64,000 nt of DNA from Afipia sp. GAS231 (GCF_900103365.1 NZ_LT629703.1:4216001-4280000); one strand, 5' to 3'. Shown: positions 7,815 to 17,209, counted from the stretch's first letter. Numbers and translations: made by a program. The notes: a model not told the origin generated them from the sequence alone.

Positions 7815-9556
7815 GTCGTCTCTGTTGCGGGCAGTGTAACCGTAAACGTCGAGCCCTGTCCGGGCCCGGCGCTTTCCGCGGTCACATGGCCGCCATGCAT
7901 GTCGATGATGCGCTTGACGATCGATAGACCGAGGCCGGTCGAACTTTCGCCGGCGGTCGGCTTGGCCGACAGCCGCTGGAAGCGGCCGAACAGCCGGCCG
8001 AGGTCCTCCGGCGACAGGCCCGCGCCCTGATCGGCGATGCGAATGACGGTGTCGTGACCCTCATGGGTGACGGCGACGGCGATCTTGCCGCCGATCTGCG
8101 AATATTTGATGGCGTTGCTGACGAGGTTGTCGATCGCCTCGCGGATCCGGTCGGCGTCGCACATGGTGACGAAATTCGGCGGCGCCGACACGCTGAGCGT
8201 CTGCTGCTTGTTGACCGCCGACGGCAGGTTGGCGTCGACGACCTCGGCGACCAGGGCTGCGACATCGACCGGCTCGCGGCGGATGGTGATGTCGAAGGCA
8301 TCCGCCATCGCATCCGAAATCAGATGATCGACCATCGAGGTCAGGCGCTTGGTGGCGTCGCGGATATGCTCGACCTGCGCGGTGACGTTTTCCTTGGGCG
8401 AGCCGGCGCCGATCAGCTCGGTGAGCATTTCGGTGCGGCCGAGGATCACGCCCAGCGGGTTCTTCAGGTCGTGCGCGACGGTGCCGAGAATTTCGTTCTT
8501 GAAGCCGTTGGCACGCTGCAGCCGCAGCCACTGCGCCGAGAGCCGGCGGTTGGCCTGCATCAGCGCGCGGGTGCGTTGCGCGACGCGGTCCTCGAGCTGG
8601 GTATTGGCCTCGTGCAGTTGCCGATAAAGGATGACGTTGTCGAACGCGATCGAGAGCCGGCTTGAGAAGATTTCGACCAGCGAACGGTCGGTGTCGGAGA
8701 GCGGCCGCTCGGCCTGCAGCAGTACCACGACTTCGCGCCCGCTGCCGGTGCGCAGATAGAGCACGCTGCGGTGGTCGGCGAATTCGTTCTTGCGGCGCTG
8801 GAAGGCGGCTTCCACCATCTGCCGCAAATCCGGATCGAGCGCTTTCGAGCTGGTGGTGCCGATGAAGCGGCTGTAGCAGCCGGAGCCCGCCAGCACCGAG
8901 AAATCGCTGTCGGCGTTGCCGTCGTCGCGCAGCACCAGGATGCCGGCGCAATCGACATTGAGCAGCGAGGCGAGCTGCGTCAGCACGCCCTCGGCGAGGC
9001 GCTGCATCGACTTGAAGTCGTACAAGGTGGAGGCGGCGTCGATGATGATTTCCAGCCCACGTCGGGTCTGCACCATGCGCTCGAGCTGCTGGTAGCTGCG
9101 CAGCGCCGCGGTCAGCGAGGTGAACAGCTTGTCGGCCGTCAGTTCGGTTTTGGCCTTGTAGTCGTTGATGTCGTACTGGACGATGACGCGGCGCTCCGGC
9201 GCCTGGCCGGGCTGGCCGGTGCGCAGGATGATGCGGACGGTCTCGTTCTTGAGTTCGCTGCGAATGTATTCGACCAGTTCGAGACCGGCGACGTCGGTTT
9301 CCATGATGACGTCGAGCAGCACCGCCGCGATGTCGGGGTTGTCGCGCATCAGGGTGCGGCCTTCGGCCGCGGAATAGGCCGAGAGGATTTCCAGCGTCGC
9401 GCCGTGCAGATTGTAGTCGCTCAGCGCAAAGCGGGTGCCTTCATGCACCGCGGCATCGTCGTCGATGACGGCGATCTTCCATTTGCGTACGGACGAATCC
9501 TCCGGAACCGTTCCGGAATCGTCGATCAGGTGGAGGACATCGTCCTGTTCGGCCAT
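7811..9556 (-). CDS. Histidine kinase with N-terminal receiver domain and DUF3369-like region
   Basis: A 581-residue cytoplasmic hybrid kinase with no membrane span. Residues 24-150 form a receiver (AVIDDDAAVHEG; Asp82 in VLLDVIMETD; Lys in NDYKAKTELT). Residues about 165-310 look like the GAF-related DUF3369 sensory domain. A coiled coil (about 312-345) leads to a HisKA domain with His362 in GTVAHDLKNPLG. The ATPase domain has NAIKYS, DQGAGLS, and GLGLSIVKRIIDMHGG. The gene begins 31 bases inside the upstream membrane kinase gene and its stop overlaps the regulator's start. The order suggests a relay: membrane kinase to receiver Asp82 and/or His362 to the OmpR-type regulator. That flow is inference. 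Confidence 0.88.
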   Translation of the reverse strand: MAEQDDVLHLIDDSGTVPEDSSVRKWKIAVIDDDAAVHEGTRFALSDYNLHGATLEILSAYSAAEGRTLMRDNPDIAAVLLDVIMETDVAGLELVEYIRSELKNETVRIILRTGQPGQAPERRVIVQYDINDYKAKTELTADKLFTSLTAALRSYQQLERMVQTRRGLEIIIDAASTLYDFKSMQRLAEGVLTQLASLLNVDCAGILVLRDDGNADSDFSVLAGSGCYSRFIGTTSSKALDPDLRQMVEAAFQRRKNEFADHRSVLYLRTGSGREVVVLLQAERPLSDTDRSLVEIFSSRLSIAFDNVILYRQLHEANTQLEDRVAQRTRALMQANRRLSAQWLRLQRANGFKNEILGTVAHDLKNPLGVILGRTEMLTELIGAGSPKENVTAQVEHIRDATKRLTSMVDHLISDAMADAFDITIRREPVDVAALVAEVVDANLPSAVNKQQTLSVSAPPNFVTMCDADRIREAIDNLVSNAIKYSQIGGKIAVAVTHEGHDTVIRIADQGAGLSPEDLGRLFGRFQRLSAKPTAGESSTGLGLSIVKRIIDMHGGHVTAESAGPGQGSTFTVTLPATETT

Positions 9557-11610
9557 TGAGGAGTTCCGTCGGCTGCTGCGTCTGTTGGTGTGGGGCTGCC
9601 CTTGGCGACTTTGGGCATGATAATGCGGAATGTGGTGCCTTGTCCCAGTCTTGACTCCAGCATCATCCGGCCGCCGAGCTGTTGAGTGACAAGATTATAG
9701 ACGATATGCAAGCCCAGTCCGGTGCCGCCTTCGTTGCGGCGCGTGGTAAAGAACGGGTCGAACGCCTGGCGCTGCACGTCCGGCGTCATTCCGGCCCCGT
9801 TGTCGGCGAAAATGATCTCGACATCGTCAGAGCCGCGCCCCCGCGCCGTGATCGTGATCGCGCCGGAACGGCCGTCGGCGAAGGCATGATTGGCGGCGTT
9901 GAGGAAAAGATTGGTTAATATCTGGCCGTAGGAGCCGGGATAGCCGTCGATCATCAGGCCCTCCGGCACGTCCACAGACAGCGCGATCGCGGCCTTCTTC
10001 AGCACCGGCCGCAGGCTGGCGACGATCTGGTCGGTGGCTTCGCCGAGCGAGAACTGCCGGCGCTCGGCATGCGAGCGGTCGACGGCGACCTGCTTGAACG
10101 ACTGGATCAGCTCGCCGGCGCGATGCAGGTTCGCCACCAGTTGCCCGGCGGCGTCGCGCGAGGTCTTGACGAACTCGTCGAGCTTGGAGCGCCGCAACGG
10201 CTCGGTGCGCAGCTCCTGGTCGAACATTTCGACGCGCCGCGCAAAACTGGAAGCAACCGTCAGGCTGATGCCGATCGGGTTGTTGACTTCATGGGCGACG
10301 CCGGCGACCAGGCCGCCGAGCGCCGCCAGCCGTTCGGCATCGATCAGGTTCTGCTGCGCGGTGTTGAGTTCGAGCAGCGCGCCCTCGGCTTTCTCTTTGG
10401 AGGCCCGCAGTTCGTCCTCGGTCGCGCGCTTGGCGATGGCGTTCTCGCGGAACACCTCGACCGCGCGCGCCATCGCGCCGACCTCGTCCTTGGCGGTCGT
10501 ACCCTGCACGGCGCGATCGTAGTCGCCCGACGTGATCGCGCGCATCGCCGCCATGATCTGCTGCAACGGCAGGCGGATCGACAACGCGATCAGGACGCCG
10601 GCGGACAGGATGATGCCGAGGAAGATCACCGCGATCGACAGCACCCGGCGCGAAATCGCCGACAACGTCCGGTCGAAGGTCTCCTGCGCCTTCTGCTCGC
10701 GCGCGCGCATCTTGATCGAGAGTTCATCGATGGCGCCGATCGCATCGGCCTGGCTGGCGTCGATGGTGTTGCGCAACAGTTCGGTGCGGTTGGCGAGCTG
10801 CTCGGTCAGCTTGGCAAAGCCCTCGCGCAGCGCCAGCGTCCGCGCGTTCAGCCGCGTCAGCGCCATCCGCTGCAGGTCGTTGTCGGCGAGGTCGGTCATC
10901 ACAGGGATGGTTTTTTCGATCGTCTCGGTATTGCGGCGGGCCTCTTCGGCGGAGGCCGAGGCGAGCGACAGATAATAGGAGTTGGCGGCGACCAGCATTG
11001 CCGTGAACGCCTCGCGGGATTTGCCGAGTGATGGCCAGATCAGCGCATCGCGGTGGCCGGTGGCGCCCTCGATGATGGAATAGAGCCCGGCCATCTCCTT
11101 GGCCGGCCCCAGCACCTGCTGTTCGTAGGTCTTGGTGATGGTCGCCTGCACCCCGCGCAATTCGCCGAAGCCGTTGAGGAAGCGGTCGGTGACGTGCTCC
11201 AGCCGCTCGACCGATCCTGATAGCATCGGGTCGGTCGAGGCGCGCGTGGTGAGCGTGCCCAGCACGGCCTCGCGCAGCAGCAGGATTTCGGCGAACAGTT
11301 CCGGGCTCGGCTGGTTGATGTAGCGATGGATCAGGTTCTGCAGGCGGCTGGTTTCGCTTTCCAGCAGCGCCAGGATCTTGTCGGATTCGCGCACCTGGCG
11401 GACGTCCTCCCAGGCCGATCCCAGCACGGTCGCGCCGTTCCAGATCAGCGCGGCCAGCACCACGACGACCGCGGAGTTCAACCCCGCGATCGACAGGATG
11501 CGCCAGCGGATCGGCACCGCCCGCAGTACCTGAACGATGCGGAAACGGCCGCGCGCGGCGAAGCCCGCCGGCCGTTCCACTGCTCCGTTCTGTTGCGGCG
11601 TCTCGGCCAA
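9526..11610 (-). CDS. Membrane sensor histidine kinase with HAMP domain
   Basis: A 694-residue inner-membrane kinase. Membrane span 1 is at about residues 38-62. A long helical periplasmic sensor (about 65-320) follows, then span 2 (RRVLSIAVIFLGIILSAGV), a HAMP linker (IRLPLQQIMAAMRAITSGDY) and a coiled coil. The dimerisation domain has His440 in GVAHEVNNPIG; the ATPase domain has LFLNAANHAF, FADNGAGM and GTGLGLHIVYNLV. The start appears to be a TTG one base after the TRAP-type binding protein stop, with AGGTGGAG ahead. The tight join to a solute-binding protein gene suggests that the loaded binding protein docks on the periplasmic domain, as known for TRAP-linked kinases such as TorS with TorT-like partners. 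Confidence 0.88.
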   Translation of the reverse strand: MAETPQQNGAVERPAGFAARGRFRIVQVLRAVPIRWRILSIAGLNSAVVVVLAALIWNGATVLGSAWEDVRQVRESDKILALLESETSRLQNLIHRYINQPSPELFAEILLLREAVLGTLTTRASTDPMLSGSVERLEHVTDRFLNGFGELRGVQATITKTYEQQVLGPAKEMAGLYSIIEGATGHRDALIWPSLGKSREAFTAMLVAANSYYLSLASASAEEARRNTETIEKTIPVMTDLADNDLQRMALTRLNARTLALREGFAKLTEQLANRTELLRNTIDASQADAIGAIDELSIKMRAREQKAQETFDRTLSAISRRVLSIAVIFLGIILSAGVLIALSIRLPLQQIMAAMRAITSGDYDRAVQGTTAKDEVGAMARAVEVFRENAIAKRATEDELRASKEKAEGALLELNTAQQNLIDAERLAALGGLVAGVAHEVNNPIGISLTVASSFARRVEMFDQELRTEPLRRSKLDEFVKTSRDAAGQLVANLHRAGELIQSFKQVAVDRSHAERRQFSLGEATDQIVASLRPVLKKAAIALSVDVPEGLMIDGYPGSYGQILTNLFLNAANHAFADGRSGAITITARGRGSDDVEIIFADNGAGMTPDVQRQAFDPFFTTRRNEGGTGLGLHIVYNLVTQQLGGRMMLESRLGQGTTFRIIMPKVAKGSPTPTDAAADGTPQWPNRTMSST

Positions 11611-11611
11611 C

Positions 11612-12607
11612 TCACTCCACCTTGCGAATGCGTTCGATCAATCCGGCCATCGCGGGGTCGCGCTGTGCCTTGGCGTAGATTCCGGCCATCGCCGCCTCGA
11701 ACGGCTTGCGGTCGATATCGGTAATGATCCTGACGCCGGCGTCTTCCGCCTGCTTGCGCGAGTGCTCCTCGAGATCGCGCCATTTCTCGCGCATGAAGCG
11801 GCTCGATCGCAGCGCCGCTTCCCGGAATATCTTCTGGTCCTGAGGCGTCAGGCTCGACCATGCCTTTTGCGACATCACCAGCACTTCGGGGCTCATCGTG
11901 TGTTCGGTCAGCGTATAGAAACCGGCGAATTTGTAGTGATCGGTGGTGACGAAGGAGGGCCAGTTGTTTTCGGCGCCGTCGATCAGCTTGGTGGAGAGCC
12001 CGGTCAGCACCTGTCCATACGGCAGTTCGACCGGCTCGGCGCCGAGCGCGCGGATCGTCGCGGACATCTGCTCGGACTGCTGCACCCGCAGCCGCATTCC
12101 CTTGAGGTCATCGATCGAGCGGATCGGCCGGACGCTGTTGTAGATCGAGCGCGCGCCGGAATCGTAAAACGCCAGGCCTACGAATCCGTAGGGCTCAAAG
12201 CTGTTCAGCAGCTCGCTGCCGATCGGGCCATCCAGCACTTTCTGCAGATGCTCGATCGAGCGAAACAAAAACGGCATCGCCAGCACGTTCATCGACGGCA
12301 CCATCGTGCCGATCAAGGCGACGTTGGTCCGGTTGAGATCGATCGCGCCCACTCGCGTTTGTTCGAGGGTTTCCTTCTCCTCGCCGAGCTGGCGGGAATG
12401 GAACACCTTGATCTGGTGGCGGCCGCCGCTGCGTTCCGAGACCAGGCTGCCCATGTAGCCCAGCGCCTGGACGGTCGGATAATCCTCGTTCTGGGTATCG
12501 GCGGCGCGAAATTCGCGCGCAAAAACGCCCGTTGAGACGGCTGTCAGACACAGCGCGACAACGAGTTTGATGGTCCGCGAAAGGTCGGCGCGGCGGTACA
12601 CTGGCAA
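11612..12607 (-). CDS. TRAP-type (DctP family) periplasmic solute-binding protein, probably a signal receptor
   Basis: A 331-residue DctP-family binding protein with a signal peptide (TIKLVVALCLTAVSTGVFA). Family landmarks include FHSRQLGEEKETLEQTRVGA, the conserved Arg region KGMRLRVQQSEQM that clamps the ligand carboxylate, and IDGAENNWPSFVTTDHYK. The start is a TTG at 12607 placed 6 bases after AAGGGG. A much longer frame upstream is arginine- and cysteine-rich and is not a plausible export signal. No DctQ or DctM permease gene is adjacent. Instead two kinases and a response regulator follow within a few bases, so this protein probably senses an organic acid for the two-component system. 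The ligand is unknown. Confidence 0.87.
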   Translation of the reverse strand: MPVYRRADLSRTIKLVVALCLTAVSTGVFAREFRAADTQNEDYPTVQALGYMGSLVSERSGGRHQIKVFHSRQLGEEKETLEQTRVGAIDLNRTNVALIGTMVPSMNVLAMPFLFRSIEHLQKVLDGPIGSELLNSFEPYGFVGLAFYDSGARSIYNSVRPIRSIDDLKGMRLRVQQSEQMSATIRALGAEPVELPYGQVLTGLSTKLIDGAENNWPSFVTTDHYKFAGFYTLTEHTMSPEVLVMSQKAWSSLTPQDQKIFREAALRSSRFMREKWRDLEEHSRKQAEDAGVRIITDIDRKPFEAAMAGIYAKAQRDPAMAGLIERIRKVE

Positions 12608-12866
12608 CAAATTCCCCTTGTTGATAGAGTCTGCGGCGGAACGAAAAGGTTCAGTGCTTTTTAGCAGAACTTTCCAAGAGTTGGCTATCAAGGGGTGTTG
12701 GCTAGAGGGGTGCCGGCCGGCTGCAATCCTGGATTGTGCGCTGCGACAGCGCCGGATAGACCGAAGGGTGGATTGAAAGTCGCATTGAAACCGCCGTCCC
12801 GGCGATTTAAGAGGGCGGCTCAACCAAGATTCATCGTCGGCAGCGGCGAAGCAGAGTGGTTCATCA

Positions 12867-14189
12867 GTGAAACTGGCCTTGAGATTCCTGCAGCTCACGG
12901 CGCTCGCGGCCATCGCGCTGGTGTCGCCCGCGCAAGCCGCCACCGAGATCGCGTGGTGGCACGCCATGTCGGGCGAACTCGGCAAGCAGCTCGAAAAGCT
13001 CGCGGCCGATTTCAACGCCTCGCAATCCGATTACCGGATCGTGCCGTCGTACAAGGGCAGCTACACCGAAACAGTGACGGCCTCGATCTTCGCCTTTCGT
13101 TCGCGCAGCCAGCCCGCCATCGTTCAGGTCAACGAGATCGCGACCGCGACCATGATGGCGGCGAAGGGGGCGATCTATCCCGTGTTCGAACTGATGCGCG
13201 ACCAGTCGGAGCCGTTCTCTCCCGGCGCCTATCTGCCGGCCGTCACCAGCTACTATTCCGACGTTGCCGGCAACATGCTGTCGTTTCCGTTCAATGTCTC
13301 GACGCCGATCCTTTACTACAACAAGGATCTGTTCCGCGCCGCGGGCCTCGATCCGGAAGCGACGCCGAAGACCTGGCCCGAGGTCGGCACGGTCGCGAAG
13401 CGGCTGCGCGCGGCGGGTGCGGTCTGTGGCCTCACCACATCCTGGCCGTCCTGGATCAATGTCGAGAATTTTTCGGCATTCCACAATCTGCCTCTGGCTA
13501 CCCGGGCCAATGGCTTCGGCGGCCTTGATGCCGAATTGGTCTTCAATAATCCGCTGGTGGTGCGTCACATCGCGCAACTGGCGGAATGGCAGATCACGAA
13601 GGTGTTTGATTATAGCGGCCGCGGGCAATCGGCCGAACCGCGCTTTCAGAAGGGCGAATGCGGAATCTTCATCGGCTCGTCGGCGACCCGTGCCGATATC
13701 AAGGCCAATTCGAAATTCGAGGTCGGCTACGGCATGGTGCCGTACTGGCCCGACGTGCAGGGCGCCCCGCAAAACACCATCATCGGCGGCGCCACGTTGT
13801 GGGTGTTGCGCGACCGGCCGCGCGCCGAATACGCCGGGGTGGCAAAATTCTTTGCCTATCTTTCGAGGCCGGAGATCCAGGCCGCCTGGCACCAGAACAC
13901 CGGCTATCTGCCGATCACCCGTGCGGCCTTCGACCTCACCCGCGCGCAGGGGTTCTACGACCGCAATCCGGGGGCGTCGATCTCGATCGAGCAGATGACA
14001 TTGAAGCCGCCGACCGACAATTCGAAGGGAATCCGGCTGGGCTCGTTCGTCCTGATCCGCGACGTCATCGACGAAGAGCTCGAACAGGCCTTTAGCGGCA
14101 AACGAACGGCCCAGGCCGCGCTCGATTACGCCGCCGAGCGTGGCAACCGCTTGCTGCGCCAGTTCGAGCGAGCCAACCCGGATCGTTGA
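12867..14189 (+). CDS. ugpB: Glycerol-3-phosphate ABC transporter binding protein UgpB
   Basis: A 440-residue periplasmic binding protein that, from memory, aligns along its length with E. coli UgpB: IAWWHAMSGELGKQLEKL near the N terminus, YRIVPSYKGSYTETV, VNEIATATMMAAKGAIYPV, GYLPITRAAFDLTRAQGFY and VIDEELEQAFSGKRTAQAAL. It has a signal peptide (FLQLTALAAIALVSPAQA) and starts with GTG; the ribosome site is weak. UgpB delivers sn-glycerol-3-phosphate or glycerophosphodiesters to UgpAEC. None of those permease or ATPase genes is beside it, so either they lie elsewhere or this is an orphan paralogue. It is divergent from the TRAP-linked signalling operon. Confidence 0.9.
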   Translation: MKLALRFLQLTALAAIALVSPAQAATEIAWWHAMSGELGKQLEKLAADFNASQSDYRIVPSYKGSYTETVTASIFAFRSRSQPAIVQVNEIATATMMAAKGAIYPVFELMRDQSEPFSPGAYLPAVTSYYSDVAGNMLSFPFNVSTPILYYNKDLFRAAGLDPEATPKTWPEVGTVAKRLRAAGAVCGLTTSWPSWINVENFSAFHNLPLATRANGFGGLDAELVFNNPLVVRHIAQLAEWQITKVFDYSGRGQSAEPRFQKGECGIFIGSSATRADIKANSKFEVGYGMVPYWPDVQGAPQNTIIGGATLWVLRDRPRAEYAGVAKFFAYLSRPEIQAAWHQNTGYLPITRAAFDLTRAQGFYDRNPGASISIEQMTLKPPTDNSKGIRLGSFVLIRDVIDEELEQAFSGKRTAQAALDYAAERGNRLLRQFERANPDR

Positions 14190-14217
14190 CGCAGGCTGGC
14201 CCCGCGAACGCCTTCCG

Positions 14218-14658
14218 CTATCCCTTCTGCTGAATCAGCGTTGCCATCCGCGAGAGCGCGCCGATGATGGCGCCGTATCCCTGGCTGTCCCTGCCGCCCG
14301 CCTTGGCCTGCTGAATGACCCCCGATATCGCCGACCGGGCTAGCGTGATTGCCGAGAGAGCCTGAGCCTTGCTGGTCGCGGACCGCAATTGCGAGGCGGC
14401 GGTCTGCAGCGCCCGCGCCGCCACCGGGGCCTCCGGATCTCCTCTGGAGCGCGAGACTCGGTCGCTCACATGGTCGAGTGAAGTGGCGAGGCAGTCGTAC
14501 AAGGCCTTGCCGGTCATGGCGCCGCACGACCCCGCCGTGGCGGGCCGGTCGGCCAGCAATGCGCCGAAGGCGATCAAAGCCGCCAGGATGAAGCCGCGGA
14601 CCCAGAATCCCGCGAGCCTTCCACGGTAGTTTCCGATTCCAATCGTCAGTGATTGCAT
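14218..14658 (-). CDS. Exported alanine-rich protein of unknown function
   Basis: A 146-residue protein with a signal-like N terminus (hydrophobic stretch GFILAALIAFGALLADRPATA, too long to be sure of the cleavage site) and a mature part that is mostly predicted helix, rich in Ala, Ser and Arg (ARALQTAASQLRSATSKAQA). Two cysteines (GSCGAM and LYDCLA) lie early in the mature region. It is convergent with ugpB, ending 28 bases from its stop. I recognise no family. It may be co-oriented with the next exported protein gene upstream (14704-15306), but the spacing is not tight. Confidence 0.6.
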   Translation of the reverse strand: MQSLTIGIGNYRGRLAGFWVRGFILAALIAFGALLADRPATAGSCGAMTGKALYDCLATSLDHVSDRVSRSRGDPEAPVAARALQTAASQLRSATSKAQALSAITLARSAISGVIQQAKAGGRDSQGYGAIIGALSRMATLIQQKG

Positions 14659-14703
14659 CGCCCAGTCCCCCTTAGTCCGCAGCTTCAGGCAGGCCTGATC
14701 CGC

Positions 14704-15306
14704 TTACTGTGCCCCTGCCGGTGTCACGCTGTTGCCGACCGTGAATTCGCACGGCACCGTCGTCATCCGCGGCACACCTTTAAGCCCGAACAGTCTCTCC
14801 CACTGTGACCTGCGGCACACGACGCCCGTAGGTGTGTCCTCGACGATGACGACGGCATAGAGCCGGTCGCGTTTTTGAAATGCCTTGACGTTGGTGTCTT
14901 CCGGAAAGGTCTGCAGCAGGGTCAGCACGCCGTGACCGCTTTCGGTGTCGGCAGCAATGCCGGCGATGCCGCTGATGGTGCGCCACTTCCCGCCTGTGAT
15001 GGTGGCGCCGATGAACACGCCCTCGGTGACGGTGTTCTGCAGGATCTTTTGCTTGAGGAATTCCGGCCCGAGCTCCCGGCTCAGCCGCAGCCTGTTCTTC
15101 AGGTTCGGCGAATAGAAGATCTTGTCGGTGCCGCCCTGAAACACGATGGTGGTGCCCTCGGGCCCGCCGGCCAAAAGATTCTGGAATTCACGGCCGCTCA
15201 GCACGCCGGCTGCCGTCGGCATGGACAGGCCGATCAGCAGCGCCGCAGCCGCAACGAAGGGCAGCCAGCGCTTCCCAGGCTCGACAGGCCAATTCTGATA
15301 GGGCAT
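14704..15306 (-). CDS. Exported protein of unknown function
   Basis: A 200-residue protein. Start chosen at ATG 15306, where an N-terminal hydrophobic segment (WLPFVAAAALLIGLSMPTAAG) gives a signal peptide or anchor. A frame extending 116 codons upstream lacks such features and would run into the leader of the divergent caspase-like gene. The mature region includes LSGREFQNLLAGGPEGTTIV, a turn-rich middle and two cysteines near the C terminus (GVVCRRSQWE and TVPCEFTVG). No family recognised. It is divergent from the caspase-like gene, and a functional link is possible but unproven. Confidence 0.6.
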   Translation of the reverse strand: MPYQNWPVEPGKRWLPFVAAAALLIGLSMPTAAGVLSGREFQNLLAGGPEGTTIVFQGGTDKIFYSPNLKNRLRLSRELGPEFLKQKILQNTVTEGVFIGATITGGKWRTISGIAGIAADTESGHGVLTLLQTFPEDTNVKAFQKRDRLYAVVIVEDTPTGVVCRRSQWERLFGLKGVPRMTTVPCEFTVGNSVTPAGAQ

Positions 15307-15502
15307 CGCACAAATCTGCGGGGCGTGAGGGGGCAGTCGCAATCGCTGAAGCAATTTCAAAATCCAATCATACAAGCGATTGGCGGTCAATTTAATGACA
15401 GGCGATTTGTTCATGCCGACGATGAAAGCAGTTGAGAGAATGACAGCCGACATGGCTTCGCGTAACGTCGCGTCCACGATTCCGATGTGATGGACGGCAC
15501 GG

Positions 15503-16918
15503 ATGCGAGGGGGTGGGGTGAAATCGCTGTTGCTGATCGCCGGACTGGCGATGTCGGCGATCTTGCCGGGCTCGCCATCTTCAGCCGCCGGTGAAGCGCG
15601 CAAGACTGTGCCGGCATCCGCGCCGCGTCTGGCGCTGGTCATCGGCAACGCCAACTACATCAAGCTCGGAAAGCTCAGTAATCCGGGCCGGGACGCGCGC
15701 CTGGTGGCCGAGAAATTACGCCAGCTCGGGTTTGACGTTACCGAGGTCGGCGATCGCGACCTCAAGGGCATGACGTCGGATGTCGAGGATTTTGCCCGCA
15801 AGATCAAAGCGCGGGGGCCGGGGACGGTGTCGCTGCTCTATTATGCCGGCCATGGACTGGAAAACGACTCCGTCAACTACCTGGTGCCTGTCAGCGCCGA
15901 CATCAAAAAGCGCGCGGACGTCGCGGCGCAATCGCTCAGCGTCAAGCGCGTCGCCGACCGGCTGTCGGGCGCCGGCAACGCACTCAACATCCTGATCGTC
16001 GATGCCTGCCGCGATAATCCGTTTCCGCCCGGCGTGGCGCCGGCCGCGACGCAGGGTCTGGTGCCGATGGGCGCGGTCTACGGCGTGTTCATTGCGTCCT
16101 CGACCGGTTCGGGCAAAATCGCGTTTGACGGCGAAGATGGGCACAGCCCCTACACGCGGGCGCTGGCGGAGGCGCTCACAACGCCAGGTGAAAAGCTGGA
16201 AGACGTTTTCAAGAGCGTTCGCCGCCAGGTCAGGCTGGCGACCGGCGAGCAGCAGATCCCTTGGGAATCCACCTCGGTCGAACTCGATTTCTACTTCGTT
16301 CCGCCGCCGCCGGTGCCGACGCCGGCCGAGCAACTGTTCGCGGCGGCGAAGGAAACCGGCAATCCGGCGCTCTATCAGCTGTTGATCGAGCGGTTTCCGG
16401 ACAGCCGCGAGGCCGCCGAGGCCCGACCGATCGCGGCAAATCTCCGGCAGCCACCCGCGAATGCCGTGCTCGCTGCGACCGCCTCGGCGGCCGCACCGGT
16501 GCTGGCGCGGGCGAAACAGACGCAGACGCCCGAAGCGTACGATCTGGTGGCTTCGCTGTTTCCCGATACGCCGGAAGCGGAAGAAGCGCGCGCGGCGGCG
16601 TCGCGGTTGCGCGAGGTGACCGTGCTCGACAGTGCCGGGCCGGCCTATGAGGGCCGCGAACTCGTGCAGGCGATCCAGGATCAGTTGCTGCGGCTCGATT
16701 GCATGACGGGCGAGCGTAGCGGCGCATTCGAGACGACGACCATTCAGGGCCTGCGCCGTGCTTCGCAACTCACCGACGAGCGCTATCTCTGGTATCGCCC
16801 GACCATGGCCGCGCTGCGAGCCTTGAAGAAGATCGATGCCAAGGAAGGTTGCGGCCGGCAAAAGCAGATTGCCGCGCCGCGCTGCCTGCGCATCAACGAT
16901 GAGGACTATTGCCAATAG
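15503..16918 (+). CDS. Secreted caspase-like (peptidase C14 / metacaspase-type) protein
   Basis: A 471-residue protein with a signal peptide and a caspase-type protease domain (residues about 40-270). The catalytic dyad is complete: His117 in LLYYAGHGLE and Cys169 in LIVDACRDNPF. Family landmarks LALVIGNANYIKLGKL and SLSVKRVADRLS are present. A proline-rich linker (VPPPPVPTPAEQ) leads to a C-terminal region of degenerate helical repeats. A final cysteine-bearing domain reads LDCMTGERSGAFETTTIQGL, resembling domains that follow bacterial caspase homologues. A GTG at 15518 preceded by GAGGGGGT is an alternative start. Substrate and biological role (stress, surface processing) are unknown. Confidence 0.85.
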   Translation: MRGGGVKSLLLIAGLAMSAILPGSPSSAAGEARKTVPASAPRLALVIGNANYIKLGKLSNPGRDARLVAEKLRQLGFDVTEVGDRDLKGMTSDVEDFARKIKARGPGTVSLLYYAGHGLENDSVNYLVPVSADIKKRADVAAQSLSVKRVADRLSGAGNALNILIVDACRDNPFPPGVAPAATQGLVPMGAVYGVFIASSTGSGKIAFDGEDGHSPYTRALAEALTTPGEKLEDVFKSVRRQVRLATGEQQIPWESTSVELDFYFVPPPPVPTPAEQLFAAAKETGNPALYQLLIERFPDSREAAEARPIAANLRQPPANAVLAATASAAAPVLARAKQTQTPEAYDLVASLFPDTPEAEEARAAASRLREVTVLDSAGPAYEGRELVQAIQDQLLRLDCMTGERSGAFETTTIQGLRRASQLTDERYLWYRPTMAALRALKKIDAKEGCGRQKQIAAPRCLRINDEDYCQ

Positions 16919-17043
16919 CAGCCTTGCGTTTGCTTCGGCTCCGATTGGCTGGCCTCGTGCATCCTCGGGTGTTGATGCGAGGCGCGCCGCTCAAGAAATG
17001 AGCCTTGGAATTTACTGATTATTTTTTGAGCAAAATATCCTCT

Positions 17044-17053
17044 TTGTATGCAA
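17044..17053. promoter_or_regulatory. Candidate GntR/FCD operator upstream of the ABC-atz operon
   Basis: TTGTATGCAA, a near-palindrome of the TTGTNTNCAA type bound by FCD-subfamily GntR regulators, lies about 160 bases upstream of the first gene of the operon. A related site (TTGTGTACAT) lies upstream of atzF at 28643. The only GntR gene nearby is 24812-25546. The match is by eye and one site alone would be unconvincing. Confidence 0.35.
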
Positions 17054-17209
17054 TGTGACAGATGCGATGACGTGTGCCGGATCGGCTAGATCCAGATATC
17101 ACGTTTAAATATCAGTATCTTAACAGCATATTAGGGTTCCTTTAAGGTTTGGCACGAACCTTGCGATTCCAGCTCCAATGCCGTTGTCCCTCAGGCGTTG
17201 GAGCATCCC

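Noticed and set aside
12608..13015. Long N-terminal extension of the TRAP-type binding protein
   Set aside because: The extra 136 codons are Arg/Ser/Cys-rich, lack an export signal and overlap the start of ugpB on the other strand.
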